From JAKAJA01 sp037440125 (GTDB lineage: Bacteria > Acidobacteriota > UBA4820 > DSQY01), in NCBI GenBank assembly GCA_037440125.1, contig JBBIUU010000062.1, positions 1-16,080 on the forward strand: a DNA stretch of 16,080 bases. The letters are read 5' to 3'. A program made the position numbers and the translations under genes. Below, piece after piece: positions 1-8,123 of the stretch (its first letter is position 1; the number at the start of each line of letters is the position of its first letter). The notes below the pieces were generated by a model. The model did no database searches. It saw only the letters and a list, made by a program, of their open reading frames with translations, and was not told the origin of the DNA.

Positions 1-3000
1 GTCTTCGTGCAGCTCACGCCTCCGATGGTGGCCGTCATCGTCCAGGTGAAACGCCCGAGGCTCGTATAGGTGTGGTTGGCCAGCGGGCCCGAACCGTGGG
101 CGGTGCTGTCGCCGAAGTCCCAATCGAAGAAGGGCAGGCCCAGGCAACCCGGGTCGGGAGGCGCAGACGCGTTGGCCGTGAAGGCGACGGGGAGGGGCGC
201 CATGCCGTAACGCGGCGACGCGGAGGCCGTGCAGGTCACGCCGCAGACGGTCACCGTCCCCGTCTGCTGGCACGTGAGGCCGCTCGCCAACGCGGTCATG
301 ACCCAGGTGAAGGTGCCGGGCGCGTTGTAGGTGTGCGTCGGGTTCTGCACGGTGCTCCCGGCGGAGCCGTCCCCGAAGTCCCAGGAATACGTCACGGGTC
401 CTGGACAGGGCCCCGTCAGAGAGGAGGCGGCCGTGAAGTTCGCCACCAACGGGGGGAAGGAGGCCGGGGCGGTGACGTTGGCGCCGCAGATCAGCTTGCA
501 CACGAAGATGGTTCCCGAGCTCGCGCAGCTCACGCCGTTGATGGTCGCCGTGAAGGTCCAGTTGTAGCTCCCGCCCACGGTGTAGGTGTGGGTCGGGTTC
601 TGCTGGCTGGAGTGCGCGGTCCCGTCGCCGAAGTCCCAGTCGTAGGTCGGGCTTCCCGAGCACGCGGTGGAGAGCGTCACGCTGCCCGTGAAGGACGCGG
701 GCGTCCCTACGGGTGCCGAATCGGGGCCCTGCGCGTCGCAGAGAGGCACGCAGACGCCCACGGCGAGCGTGTGGGACCCGCCCCCGTCGCCCGCAGAGAT
801 GCCCCAGAGGTTGATGACCTGCACGGGGCTGTAATGCGGGGTCGTGTCCCCGTGGCCGAGCTGGCCGGAGGTGTTCAGCCCGCAGGCCCAGATCGTCCCG
901 TCCGACTTCAGGAAGAGGCTGTGGCTGCCTCCGGCCGCGATCCCGATGACCCCGCCAAACCCGGGGATGAGCGTCGGGGTGTGGTGCTCGTTGGTGGTCC
1001 CGTCGCCGAGTTGCCCGCTCTCGTTGGCGCCCCAGGCGTAGACCTGGCCGTCGATGGTGAGGGCGAGGCTGTGGCTGCCGCCCGCGGCGATGGCCTCGAT
1101 GTCCACGCTCTGCAGCGCCGTGATGGGCTGGGGGGTGTTGGCGTTCGTGGTCGTCGCGTTCCCGATCTGGCCGTGGTTGTTCAGGCCCCATCCGTAGAGG
1201 GTCTGGAGGCCGTCGCTGATCTGCAGCGCCAGGCTGTGGTTGTCGCCCGCGGCCGCCTCGGCGCACGTCCAGAGGCTGGGGATGGCGACCGGCGTGGAAC
1301 GGTTGGTGTTGCTGCCGTCGCCGAGCTGGCCGTAGGTGTTGTCGCCCCAGGCGTAGAGCTGCATCTCGAGGATCGCCAGCGTGTGCTGGCCGCCGGCAGC
1401 GCCGCTCGTCGCGCCGTCCATGGCGGCGATGTGCACCGGCGAGGATTTGCTGACCACCGTGCCGTCGCCGAGCTGGCCGCTCGTGTTCAGGCCCCAGGCC
1501 CAGACGCTGAGGTCGTTTCGCAGGGCGAGGCTGTGGCCGCCCCCGGCTCCGACGCCCACCACGTTGGCCAGGCCCGGGACCTGCACCGGGGTGGGACGGT
1601 TCGTGGTGCTGCCGTCACCGAGCTGGCCCGCGTCGTTCTTGCCCCAGGCCCAGATGGTTTGGTCGCTCTTCACCGCGAGGCTGTGGTTCGTCCCCGCGGC
1701 CACCGTGAAAGCGCTCGGCAGGCTCGGCAGCGCAACGGGGGAGAGCTGGTTGGCCCCCGATCCGTCGCCGACCTGGCCGAAGGCGTTGGAGCCCCATGCG
1801 TAGACCTTGCCCGGGACGTGCTCGTCCACGTCCACGGTGCCCCACGCGTAGGCCTCAAGCCCCGAGCCCGAGGTCACGGTGAGCGTCCAGTAGAAGGTCT
1901 CCCGGTAGCCGGGCGTGCCGGCGTAGACGTGCGTGGGGTTGGCCCCCGAGGACGTGCCACCGTCCCCGAAATCCCAGAAGTAGGTCAGGGGGTTGCCGCA
2001 CCCCGCGGGGTTCTGGGTGACGGAGCTCGTGAAGTTCACGCTCTGTCCGGGGAACACGAAGAGCGGGCTGGCGGAGGCCGTCACCTGCAGGTCGCAGACG
2101 GAGATCGTGCCCGTCCGGGTGCAGTTGACGCCGGCGATGCTGGCCGTGAAGGTCCAGTTGTAGGTTCCCCCGGCGTAGTAGGTGTACGTCGGGTTGGCCG
2201 TGGTGTCCGTGTCCCCGTTGCCGAAGTTCCAGAGGTAGGTGAGTGTCCCGGTGCACCCCACGGGCGTGGCGGAGGAGGCGAAGGGGACGGCCTGCCCCAC
2301 GGCCGCTGCGGTCGGCGCCGATGCCGAGCAGTTGAGGCCGCAGCCGCTGGTGATCTGGATCGTGCCGCTCTTGGTGCAGTCCACGCCGTCGACGTTCACG
2401 GTCATGCTCCAGTTGTAGTTCCCCGCCACGGCATACGTATGGCCGGGGTTCTGGAGACTGCTGTTGGGCGACGCATCGCCGAAGGACCACGACCATGATG
2501 GCGACCCGGCGCAGTTGGTGGGTGTCACGGTGCCGGCGAAGCCCACGGTGGTGCCCACGCCGGCGATGGCGGGCACCGTGGCGGTGCAGGTCGTGCTGCA
2601 GGGCGCGCTCGTGGTGGAGATGCTGCTGACGAAGACGTCCGTGGCGCCGGCATTGGAGGCCTGGAATGGGGTCAGGACAGGGAAGTTGGTCGAGGTCGTC
2701 CCGCCGACGACCACGGCATTCGCGACCGTATCGACCACCACCCCCTCGGCCCACTCGTCCCCCGAACCGCCCAGGTAGGTGCTGCTGTACACGCTCGGCG
2801 CCATGGCGGGCGCCTTCTGAGGTTTCTGGACGGGGTAGGCGATGTGCGTCACGAAGGCGTCCTCGGGGCCTCCCAGATAGGTGCCCATCCCAGGGATGGG
2901 GTCCACGATCGGGAAGTTCGTCGAGCTCGTGGTCCCCACGATGTAGAACCCGTTGCCCAGGTCCACGCCAGCGCCATAAGCGAAGTCGGCGTTCAAACCG

Positions 3001-4802
3001 CCCAGGTAGGTCGAGTAGATGACCGATGCGGCGCCCAGGGCGGTGGTGTCGAAGAAGGTCACGAAGGCGTCGTACGCGCCTCCTCCGTAGATCCCCTGAT
3101 AGGGCGTCACCAGCGGGAAGTCGCCGGACGCGGTGTAGCCCACGACGCAGACCACCGCCCTGCTGAGCGCCTTCACGCGCTCCGGGATGTCCTGCCCCGA
3201 CCCGCCGAGGTAGGTCATGTACTGCACCTGCGGCGGCGCTCCGACGGGCAGGAGGATGGCTCCGAAGAACCCATCGGTCCCGCCGGCCGGACCAGCCTGA
3301 AAGGCACCTAACTGGGAGGTGGGGAAGTCGCCGGAATCGGTCTGGCCCGTGATGAAGAGTTCGTCTCCTAGGTCGCCGAGGTAGTAAGAAACCCCGTTGA
3401 TCGTCTCGCTGCCCGAACCGCCGAGGAAGGTGGAGTAGTAGAGGGAGGACGTCATCGTCAGATTGGTGTTCAGACCCCATAGGAACCCATCCTGGGTCCC
3501 ATGGAGCGTGGACTGGAGGGGCGATCCATAGACCAGGAAGTCGTTGGACGTGGTGGAGCCCCCCACGAACACCTTGCCCGGCGCCACAGCGGTCACGCAG
3601 TTCCCCACGTCCGATCCCGCGGAGTAGGGATCGGACCCGCGGATCAGGGTGGAATAGGTCATGAGGCCCCCAGACGTCAGCCGGAAGAGGAACCCACTCT
3701 GTTTGCTGGGCATGTAGGAGGTGAAAGGGTACCCGTTCATGACCGGGAAGTCGGAGGAACTGGTCTGACCGGTGACGTAAATGGCGTCGTTGTCGTCGAT
3801 GGCCACGTCGCGAGCCATGTCGGTGGAGGCGCCACCGATGATCGTGGAGAAAACGAGGAGCGAGCCGTTCCACTCCATTTTGGTCACGAACACGTCCTGC
3901 TGGCTCCCGTGGAGGTAGGTGCCGTCGGTCGTCGGAAAGTTCGCCGACGCGGTGCTGCCGACGATGATGGGGTCGTCGATGGTATCGAGCTTCACGCCCG
4001 TGGCGTACTCGCCCATGCTGCCGCCGAGGTACGTGGAGAAGACCAGGGTGGGGTCGATGACCAAGGCGCGGTCCCTGTCGTAAGCCCCCAGCGCCACACC
4101 TACTGTCCCCGACGGGCGGAGGACGTAACGCGCGCAGACATCGGATTTCTGCCTGCCGCGCTCCTGCCAAACCTTGGGGGGCCGCAGGGAGAAGTCCCCC
4201 TCGGGAGTCGTGAGGAGAAGGCCGCCGCCCTCGTCCAACACGGGGCAGAGCGGTCTTCCGGTGCGGTCGCGGAACCGGAGCGCGATGTTCTCGGGGCGGG
4301 CGCCGGGGGCCACCGCAAGGTCGAACTCGAGCTCCGAGCCGTTGCCGTAGAACTGGCAGTCCACGCCCGGATAGAGGTTGCGGTAGCGGACCCTGGAAAA
4401 GCACGGGACGCGCTCGATCCACGACGAGGGAGAGCTCCCCCGGTAGTAGTTCACGATCCCGCCGAGCGGGCCCTCGCCCTCCAGGGCCGGGGAGGGCTTG
4501 GCGCCTTCGAAGCCCACGCGCAGGACCGCCTGATCCCGGCCCGGCGCGCTCCTCGCGATCACGGCCCCGTCGGGCCTGAGGAAGAGGGCGCTCCCGCCGC
4601 CCCTCGCCATGAAGGCCACGGAGGGGTCCGTCTGGCCGCGGTTCGCCTCGAAGGCCAGGGGCAGCCTCGCGAAAGACGGGTTGGCGGCCGGGCGGGCGTT
4701 CTGGGCCGGCGGGCCGACGGAGGCCTCTCCGGCGAGCGCGGCGGACGCCAGGAACAACGCGGAGAGGGTCAGGAGGACGGCTGGCCGGAGATGGGACTTC
4801 AT
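1..4802 (-). CDS. Giant secreted SBBP / PKD / RCC1 repeat protein (partial, C-terminus outside window)
   Basis: The frame is open from ATG 4802 to the window edge, giving about 1600 residues with no stop. Residues 1-24 are a Sec signal peptide (KSHLR, hydrophobic core, ALA before GEA). Residues ~45-250 match the N-terminal region of SBBP-repeat proteins (LAFEANRGQTD near 50, YPGVDCQFYGNGSELEFD near 142). Seven SBBP repeats follow at about 252, 316, 381, 455, 526, 595 and 672, each opening with a variant of YSTYLGGS and containing G-T-S-DFP. Three PKD domains lie at ~735-990 (WSFGDASP, WNFGNGD, WDFGDGG). Seven RCC1 repeats lie at ~1000-1347 (AWGxNxxGQLGDG). At least three more PKD domains follow to 1600 (WDFGDGTA, WDFGDGSA, WDFGDSTA). 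Family knowledge suggests beta-propellers spaced by Ig-like modules in a secreted or surface protein. An adhesive or binding role is inference; no catalytic motif is visible. An AAGGAG ribosome site supports this start. Confidence 0.9.
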   Translation of the reverse strand, partial: MKSHLRPAVLLTLSALFLASAALAGEASVGPPAQNARPAANPSFARLPLAFEANRGQTDPSVAFMARGGGSALFLRPDGAVIARSAPGRDQAVLRVGFEGAKPSPALEGEGPLGGIVNYYRGSSPSSWIERVPCFSRVRYRNLYPGVDCQFYGNGSELEFDLAVAPGARPENIALRFRDRTGRPLCPVLDEGGGLLLTTPEGDFSLRPPKVWQERGRQKSDVCARYVLRPSGTVGVALGAYDRDRALVIDPTLVFSTYLGGSMGEYATGVKLDTIDDPIIVGSTASANFPTTDGTYLHGSQQDVFVTKMEWNGSLLVFSTIIGGASTDMARDVAIDDNDAIYVTGQTSSSDFPVMNGYPFTSYMPSKQSGFLFRLTSGGLMTYSTLIRGSDPYSAGSDVGNCVTAVAPGKVFVGGSTTSNDFLVYGSPLQSTLHGTQDGFLWGLNTNLTMTSSLYYSTFLGGSGSETINGVSYYLGDLGDELFITGQTDSGDFPTSQLGAFQAGPAGGTDGFFGAILLPVGAPPQVQYMTYLGGSGQDIPERVKALSRAVVCVVGYTASGDFPLVTPYQGIYGGGAYDAFVTFFDTTALGAASVIYSTYLGGLNADFAYGAGVDLGNGFYIVGTTSSTNFPIVDPIPGMGTYLGGPEDAFVTHIAYPVQKPQKAPAMAPSVYSSTYLGGSGDEWAEGVVVDTVANAVVVGGTTSTNFPVLTPFQASNAGATDVFVSSISTTSAPCSTTCTATVPAIAGVGTTVGFAGTVTPTNCAGSPSWSWSFGDASPNSSLQNPGHTYAVAGNYNWSMTVNVDGVDCTKSGTIQITSGCGLNCSASAPTAAAVGQAVPFASSATPVGCTGTLTYLWNFGNGDTDTTANPTYTYYAGGTYNWTFTASIAGVNCTRTGTISVCDLQVTASASPLFVFPGQSVNFTSSVTQNPAGCGNPLTYFWDFGDGGTSSGANPTHVYAGTPGYRETFYWTLTVTSGSGLEAYAWGTVDVDEHVPGKVYAWGSNAFGQVGDGSGANQLSPVALPSLPSAFTVAAGTNHSLAVKSDQTIWAWGKNDAGQLGDGSTTNRPTPVQVPGLANVVGVGAGGGHSLALRNDLSVWAWGLNTSGQLGDGTVVSKSSPVHIAAMDGATSGAAGGQHTLAILEMQLYAWGDNTYGQLGDGSNTNRSTPVAIPSLWTCAEAAAGDNHSLALQISDGLQTLYGWGLNNHGQIGNATTTNANTPQPITALQSVDIEAIAAGGSHSLALTIDGQVYAWGANESGQLGDGTTNEHHTPTLIPGFGGVIGIAAGGSHSLFLKSDGTIWACGLNTSGQLGHGDTTPHYSPVQVINLWGISAGDGGGSHTLAVGVCVPLCDAQGPDSAPVGTPASFTGSVTLSTACSGSPTYDWDFGDGTAHSSQQNPTHTYTVGGSYNWTFTATINGVSCASSGTIFVCKLICGANVTAPASFPPLVANFTAASSLTGPCPGPVTYSWDFGDGSAGSTVQNPTHTYNAPGTFTWVMTALASGLTCQQTGTVTVCGVTCTASASPRYGMAPLPVAFTANASAPPDPGCLGLPFFDWDFGDSTAHGSGPLANHTYTSLGRFTWTMTATIGGVSCTK

Positions 4803-4808
4803 GGCTTA

Positions 4809-4814
4809 CTCCTT
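4809..4814 (-). promoter_or_regulatory. Ribosome binding site of the SBBP/RCC1 protein
   Basis: On the minus strand AAGGAG is followed by a 6-nt spacer and ATG 4802. It fixes the start at the methionine that begins a good signal peptide. Confidence 0.75.
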
Positions 4815-4969
4815 GCGTCCGTGGAGGAATCCGTGGCCGCTGGGGCGTCGCAGGGGGCGTCCGGACCGGAGGCGGGACGCAGCACGGGGCGTCGGAAACC
4901 GGCGAGGGGATGGCGGAGCGTCAGGGGTCATGGGACTCCTTCGCCCGAGAACACATGGGACTCTTCATG

Positions 4970-4998
4970 ATTATTCGGCCTGCAAAGCCCGAATGCAA
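4970..4998 (-). promoter_or_regulatory. Candidate sigma-70 promoter for the SBBP/RCC1 gene with operator-like inverted repeat
   Basis: Minus strand: TTGCAT (4993-4998), a 17-nt spacer, then AATAAT (4970-4975), which matches 5 of 6 bases of the consensus -10. This is the most AT-rich patch of the 294-bp divergent intergenic region. An inverted repeat, ATTCGG-N10-CCGAAT (4973-4978 and 4989-4994), lies across the spacer. The 5' leader would be about 160 nt. The -35 is weak (3 of 6). Confidence 0.35.
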
Positions 4999-5044
4999 TC
5001 TCCCGAGGCTCCCGGAATGTGCTCCCCGTCACAGGAGGCCCGGC

Positions 5045-5073
5045 TTGAAGGGGCCAAGGCGCGGGGATAGACT
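5045..5073 (+). promoter_or_regulatory. Candidate promoter of the ABC transporter genes
   Basis: TTGAAG (5045-5050), a 17-nt spacer and TAGACT (5068-5073) match 4 of 6 bases in each box. Transcription would begin near 5080, leaving a leader of under 20 nt that holds the ribosome site GGAGG (5087-5091). Confidence 0.4.
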
Positions 5074-5086
5074 GTCGCCGTCCTCC

Positions 5087-5091
5087 GGAGG
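5087..5091 (+). promoter_or_regulatory. Ribosome binding site deciding the binding-protein start
   Basis: GGAGG lies 5 nt before ATG 5097. A GTG at 5091 in the same frame overlaps this site, so ATG 5097 is the better start. Confidence 0.75.
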
Positions 5092-5096
5092 TGCGC

Positions 5097-6791
5097 ATGA
5101 AAGTCAGTTGGAACAAGGGAATATCGCTCGTCGCGACGCTCCTGTTCCTGGCGGCGGGGCCCCTGGCGGCCGCGGCCCAGGGCACTTCGCCGTCGGACCT
5201 CACGGTGGGGTTCCTGCCCGGCTACGACAAGAAGGCGCCCGAGGACGGAGGCAATTTCACGCGCTCGCTCCCGGCCGACCCCGTCACGCTCAACCCGGTG
5301 GTCGCCAACGACATGGTGTCCTTCCTCGTCTACAAGTGGATCTTCGACCCACTGGTGGACATGGACCAGGACGCCAAGCCCGTGGGCGTCCTGGCGGAGA
5401 GATGGGAGAACACGCCCGACAACAAGGTGACCACCTTCCACCTTCGCAAGGGCGTGAAATGGCACGACGGCAAGCCCTTCACGGCGGACGACGTGCTCTT
5501 CACCTACGACGCCTGCATGGACCCCAAGGTGGACGCGATCAACAAGCGCTCGGGTTTCGAGAAGGTGGCCAAGGTCGAGAAGGTCAACGACCTAACGGTG
5601 AAGGTGATCTGGAAGGAGCCCTTCTCGCCCGGGCTCCTCTCCTTCAACATCCACGTCATGCCCAGGCACGTCTACGGCTATCCCAAGGGCAAGGGCGAGG
5701 AGTTCAACAAGAACCCGCGCAACGCCGAGCCCGTGGGCACGGGCCCCTTCAAGTTCGTGGAGTGGAAGAGGGGAGAGCGCGTGGTACTGAAAGCGAATAC
5801 CGACTACTTCGCCGGGCGCCCGCACCTCGACCAGGTCGTCTTCAAGACCATCCCGCAGGGGCAGACCCAGCTCGCCGCCTACCAGACGGGCCAGCTGGAC
5901 ATGACGGGGATCTCCGCCGAGCAGTGGCGGACCCTCAAGAACGACCGGGGGTTCCTCAAGGGCGCCAACGTCTTCGAGTACTACGCCCGCCAGATGGTCT
6001 ACATCGGCTGGAACCAGGACGGCTCCAACCCCTTCTTCGGCGACAAGCGCGTCCGGCAGGCCATGACCCTCGCCATGAACCGGCAGGGCGTGGTGGACAA
6101 GATCCTCGACGGGCACGGAAAGACGTGCTCGGGCTTCTTCTACCCGGGGGGCTGGGAGACCAACCCCGACATAAGGCCCATGCCCTACGACCCCGCGCGC
6201 GCCGCCGCCCTCCTCGACGCCGCGGGTTGGAAGGACGCGAAGGGCACGGGCATCCGCGAGAAGGACGGCAAGCCCTTCTCCTTCGAATGCCTCGTCCCCG
6301 CAGAGGTGGAGCAGTTCCAGCGCTTCATCGAGGTCTTCCAGCAGGACCTCAAGCGCGTGGGCGTCCAGATGGCCATCCGGAAGGTCGAGTGGAGCGTCTT
6401 CCTCGACCGCACGCACCGCCACCAGTTCCAGGCCTACCTCAGCGGGTGGAGCCTCCCCGACGACCCGGACCCCTACGGCTTCCTCCACTCGTCCCAGGGC
6501 AAGCTGCTCCCGAGCGGCATGGGCGAGGGGCAGAACGACGTCTCCTACAGCAACCCCGAGGTGGACAAGGCCATCGAGGCCGAGCAGCGCACCTTCAACC
6601 AGGCCGAGCGCCAGCAGGCCCTGCGCCGCGTTCACCAGCTCGTGGCCGAGGACCAGCCCCACACGTACTGCTTCATGGGCAGCCAGATGGTGGCCGTGCG
6701 CAACCGTTTCCAGAACGTCCGCGTCAGCCGCGCCGGGTACGGGCTCTTCACGTGGTACCCGTCGCTCGTCCTCTGGTGGCAGGCCAAGTGA
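5097..6791 (+). CDS. ABC transporter extracytoplasmic solute-binding protein, family 5 (peptide/nickel type)
   Basis: The 564-residue product binds solute outside the inner membrane and delivers it to the permeases encoded next. Residues 1-27 form a Sec signal peptide (basic MKVSWNK, hydrophobic core, AAAA before QG). There is no lipobox cysteine, so it is probably periplasmic and soluble. Family hallmarks are visible: DPVTLNP, the block from LAERWE to FHLRKGVKWHDGKPFTADDV typical of DppA/OppA proteins, GTGPFKF, DKRVRQAMTLAMNRQ, YDPARAAALLDAAGW, and the C-terminal SYSNPEVDKAIEAEQ region. Length is normal for the family (about 500-600). The substrate cannot be read from sequence; oligopeptides are most common in this family, but nickel and sugars also occur. 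The two permease genes follow on the same strand. Confidence 0.92.
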   Translation: MKVSWNKGISLVATLLFLAAGPLAAAAQGTSPSDLTVGFLPGYDKKAPEDGGNFTRSLPADPVTLNPVVANDMVSFLVYKWIFDPLVDMDQDAKPVGVLAERWENTPDNKVTTFHLRKGVKWHDGKPFTADDVLFTYDACMDPKVDAINKRSGFEKVAKVEKVNDLTVKVIWKEPFSPGLLSFNIHVMPRHVYGYPKGKGEEFNKNPRNAEPVGTGPFKFVEWKRGERVVLKANTDYFAGRPHLDQVVFKTIPQGQTQLAAYQTGQLDMTGISAEQWRTLKNDRGFLKGANVFEYYARQMVYIGWNQDGSNPFFGDKRVRQAMTLAMNRQGVVDKILDGHGKTCSGFFYPGGWETNPDIRPMPYDPARAAALLDAAGWKDAKGTGIREKDGKPFSFECLVPAEVEQFQRFIEVFQQDLKRVGVQMAIRKVEWSVFLDRTHRHQFQAYLSGWSLPDDPDPYGFLHSSQGKLLPSGMGEGQNDVSYSNPEVDKAIEAEQRTFNQAERQQALRRVHQLVAEDQPHTYCFMGSQMVAVRNRFQNVRVSRAGYGLFTWYPSLVLWWQAK

Positions 6792-6794
6792 TGG

Positions 6795-7011
6795 AGCCGG
6801 AGAGCCGGAGAGCCGGGGAAGGGTGCGAAGGATGAACTTCGGAAGCTCTTTGGCGCGGGGCTTAGCCCGCAATCGAAAGCCTTGTTGCCCTTGTGGGTGT
6901 CTGTCTCACCGAGTCAGCCGCTCGCCGACTCTCTCATCATCTCGGGCCCCCCGATCCTGCGACTCTCCGAAACTTTCCTCACCGGCTCCCCGGCTCTCCG
7001 ACTCTCCGGCT
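6795..7011. repeat. 25-bp inverted repeat with octamer units in the 240-bp spacer between transporter genes
   Basis: The left arm 6795-6819 (AGCCGGAG repeated three times with drift, ending GGGGA) matches the reverse complement of 6987-7011 at 24 of 25 bases, with a 167-bp centre. The right half of the centre (about 6913-6986) holds more degenerate copies of the CGACTCTC word. I see no credible gene in 6792-7031: open frames through it have no ribosome site or family similarity. The element could form a long stem in the mRNA between the binding-protein and permease genes. Confidence 0.75.
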
Positions 7012-7031
7012 CGCTCCCTACCAGGTGCGGC

Positions 7032-8081
7032 GTGCTGAATTACCTGGTGCGCCGCCTGGCGCTCATCCTCCCCACGCTGCTGCTGATCACGGCGGTGGTC
7101 TTCGCCGTGGTGAAGCTCGCGCCGGGGAACCCCTTCTCCATGGGGCAGGCCTCGGGCGAGGCGGCGGTGAAGCAGATGAACCCGCAGGACTACGAGGCGC
7201 TCCTGAGGCGCTACGGGCTGGACCGGCCGTGGTACGTCCAGTACGGCCGATGGCTCGAGGGCGCCGCCACGGGGGATTTCGGCGACTCCTTCTCGGAGCG
7301 CCGTCCGGTGGGGGAGGTCTTCTTCAACGCGCCGTTGAGGGCGCTCGAGGAGAAGTCCTCCGCCGGCGCGGCGCTCGACCAGCTCCTCTCGAGCAAGTTC
7401 GGCGCGACCCTCTTCCTGAACCTGCTCTCCCTCCTCCTCATGGCCGCCGTGGCGCTGCCCATCGGCGTCCGAGCCGCCGCCAAGAGGGGAGGGTGGTTCG
7501 ACCGGGTGAGCGGCGCCCTCCTCTATGCGCTCTACTCGTTGCCCAACTACTGGGTGGCGGTGCTCCTCATCCTCCTCGTGGGCGTGAAGCTGCAGTGGCT
7601 GCCCTTCATCGGCATGCGGTCCGACGGCTTCGAGACGCTCTCCACCGCGGGGAAAGCCCTCGACCTCCTCAAACACGCGGCCCTGCCCGCCCTCTGCCTC
7701 AGCTACGGAGGCCTGGCCTTCATCTCGCGCTTCGCGAGGGGCGCGGTGCTCGACGTGCTCGGTCAGGACTACATCCGCACGGCGCGCGCCAAGGGCCTCG
7801 ACGAGCGGCGCGTCCTCTACCGGCACGCGCTGCGCAACGCGCTCATCCCGCTCCTCACGCTCTTCGGGCTCATGCTGCCGGCGCTCATCTCGGGCAGCGT
7901 CATCATCGAGCAGACCTTCTCCTGGCCCGGCCTGGGCCAGATGTACGTGAAGGCCATCTACACGCGGGATTACCCGCTCATCATGGCGGAGTCTCTCCTG
8001 GGCGCCCTCGCGGTGCTCGCGTCGAACCTCGTCACCGATGTGGCCTACGCCTTCGCCGACCCGAGGGTCCGCCTGGAATAG
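7032..8081 (+). CDS. ABC transporter permease, DppB/OppB family
   Basis: This 349-residue inner-membrane permease forms half of the channel of a peptide/nickel-type importer. The start chosen is GTG 7032, giving MLNYLVRRLALILPTLLLI, the standard first helix of DppB proteins. A weak AGGTG lies 4 nt upstream. The open frame extends back to 6882, but that part translates repeat DNA and has no family match. The loop after helix 1 contains YGLDRPWYVQYGRWL and GDFGDSF, as in DppB. The cytoplasmic EAA loop, which docks the ATPase, is RTARAKGLDERRVLYRHA followed by LRNALIPLLT at about 249-276. The C-terminal part carries EQTFSWPGLGQMYVKAI and DYPLIM, also typical. The segment RALEEKSSAGAALDQL (~97-117) lengthens the first periplasmic loop relative to many DppB proteins. 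Confidence 0.92.
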   Translation: MLNYLVRRLALILPTLLLITAVVFAVVKLAPGNPFSMGQASGEAAVKQMNPQDYEALLRRYGLDRPWYVQYGRWLEGAATGDFGDSFSERRPVGEVFFNAPLRALEEKSSAGAALDQLLSSKFGATLFLNLLSLLLMAAVALPIGVRAAAKRGGWFDRVSGALLYALYSLPNYWVAVLLILLVGVKLQWLPFIGMRSDGFETLSTAGKALDLLKHAALPALCLSYGGLAFISRFARGAVLDVLGQDYIRTARAKGLDERRVLYRHALRNALIPLLTLFGLMLPALISGSVIIEQTFSWPGLGQMYVKAIYTRDYPLIMAESLLGALAVLASNLVTDVAYAFADPRVRLE

Positions 8082-8086
8082 AGATC

Positions 8087-8104
8087 GAGTCGGAAAACCG
8101 GGGA
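8087..8104. repeat. Third, degenerate copy of the GAGTCGGAGAGCCGGGGA word
   Basis: The 42-bp spacer between the two permease genes contains an 18-base word matching 16 of 18 bases of the reverse complement of the inverted-repeat arm at 6987-7011. The same repeat family therefore occurs in two adjacent spacers of the transporter unit. Confidence 0.5.
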
Positions 8105-8123
8105 AAGTGATCTAGAGAAACGG

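Noticed and set aside
72..2498. 808-codon plus-strand open frame
   Set aside because: It is antisense to the PKD/RCC1 frame, rich in Arg/Gly/Val with no domain pattern. The minus-strand frame shows repeated FGDG and GQLGDG motifs.
1855..4422. 855-codon minus-strand open frame
   Set aside because: It is a different frame of the same strand as the SBBP protein, low in complexity (Arg/His/Gly-rich). The frame beginning at 4802 contains the signal peptide and all repeat motifs.
3501..5070. Plus-strand frames opposite the SBBP N-terminus and the divergent spacer
   Set aside because: They have no ribosome site or family similarity and cover the start region and promoters of the real gene.
4910..6835. 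641-codon plus-strand frame over the binding-protein gene
   Set aside because: It is a shifted frame of a clear family 5 binding protein; its translation is Arg/Gly/Pro-rich shadow sequence.
6882..7031. N-terminal extension of the first permease
   Set aside because: It translates the intergenic octamer repeats. The family N-terminus begins at GTG 7032.
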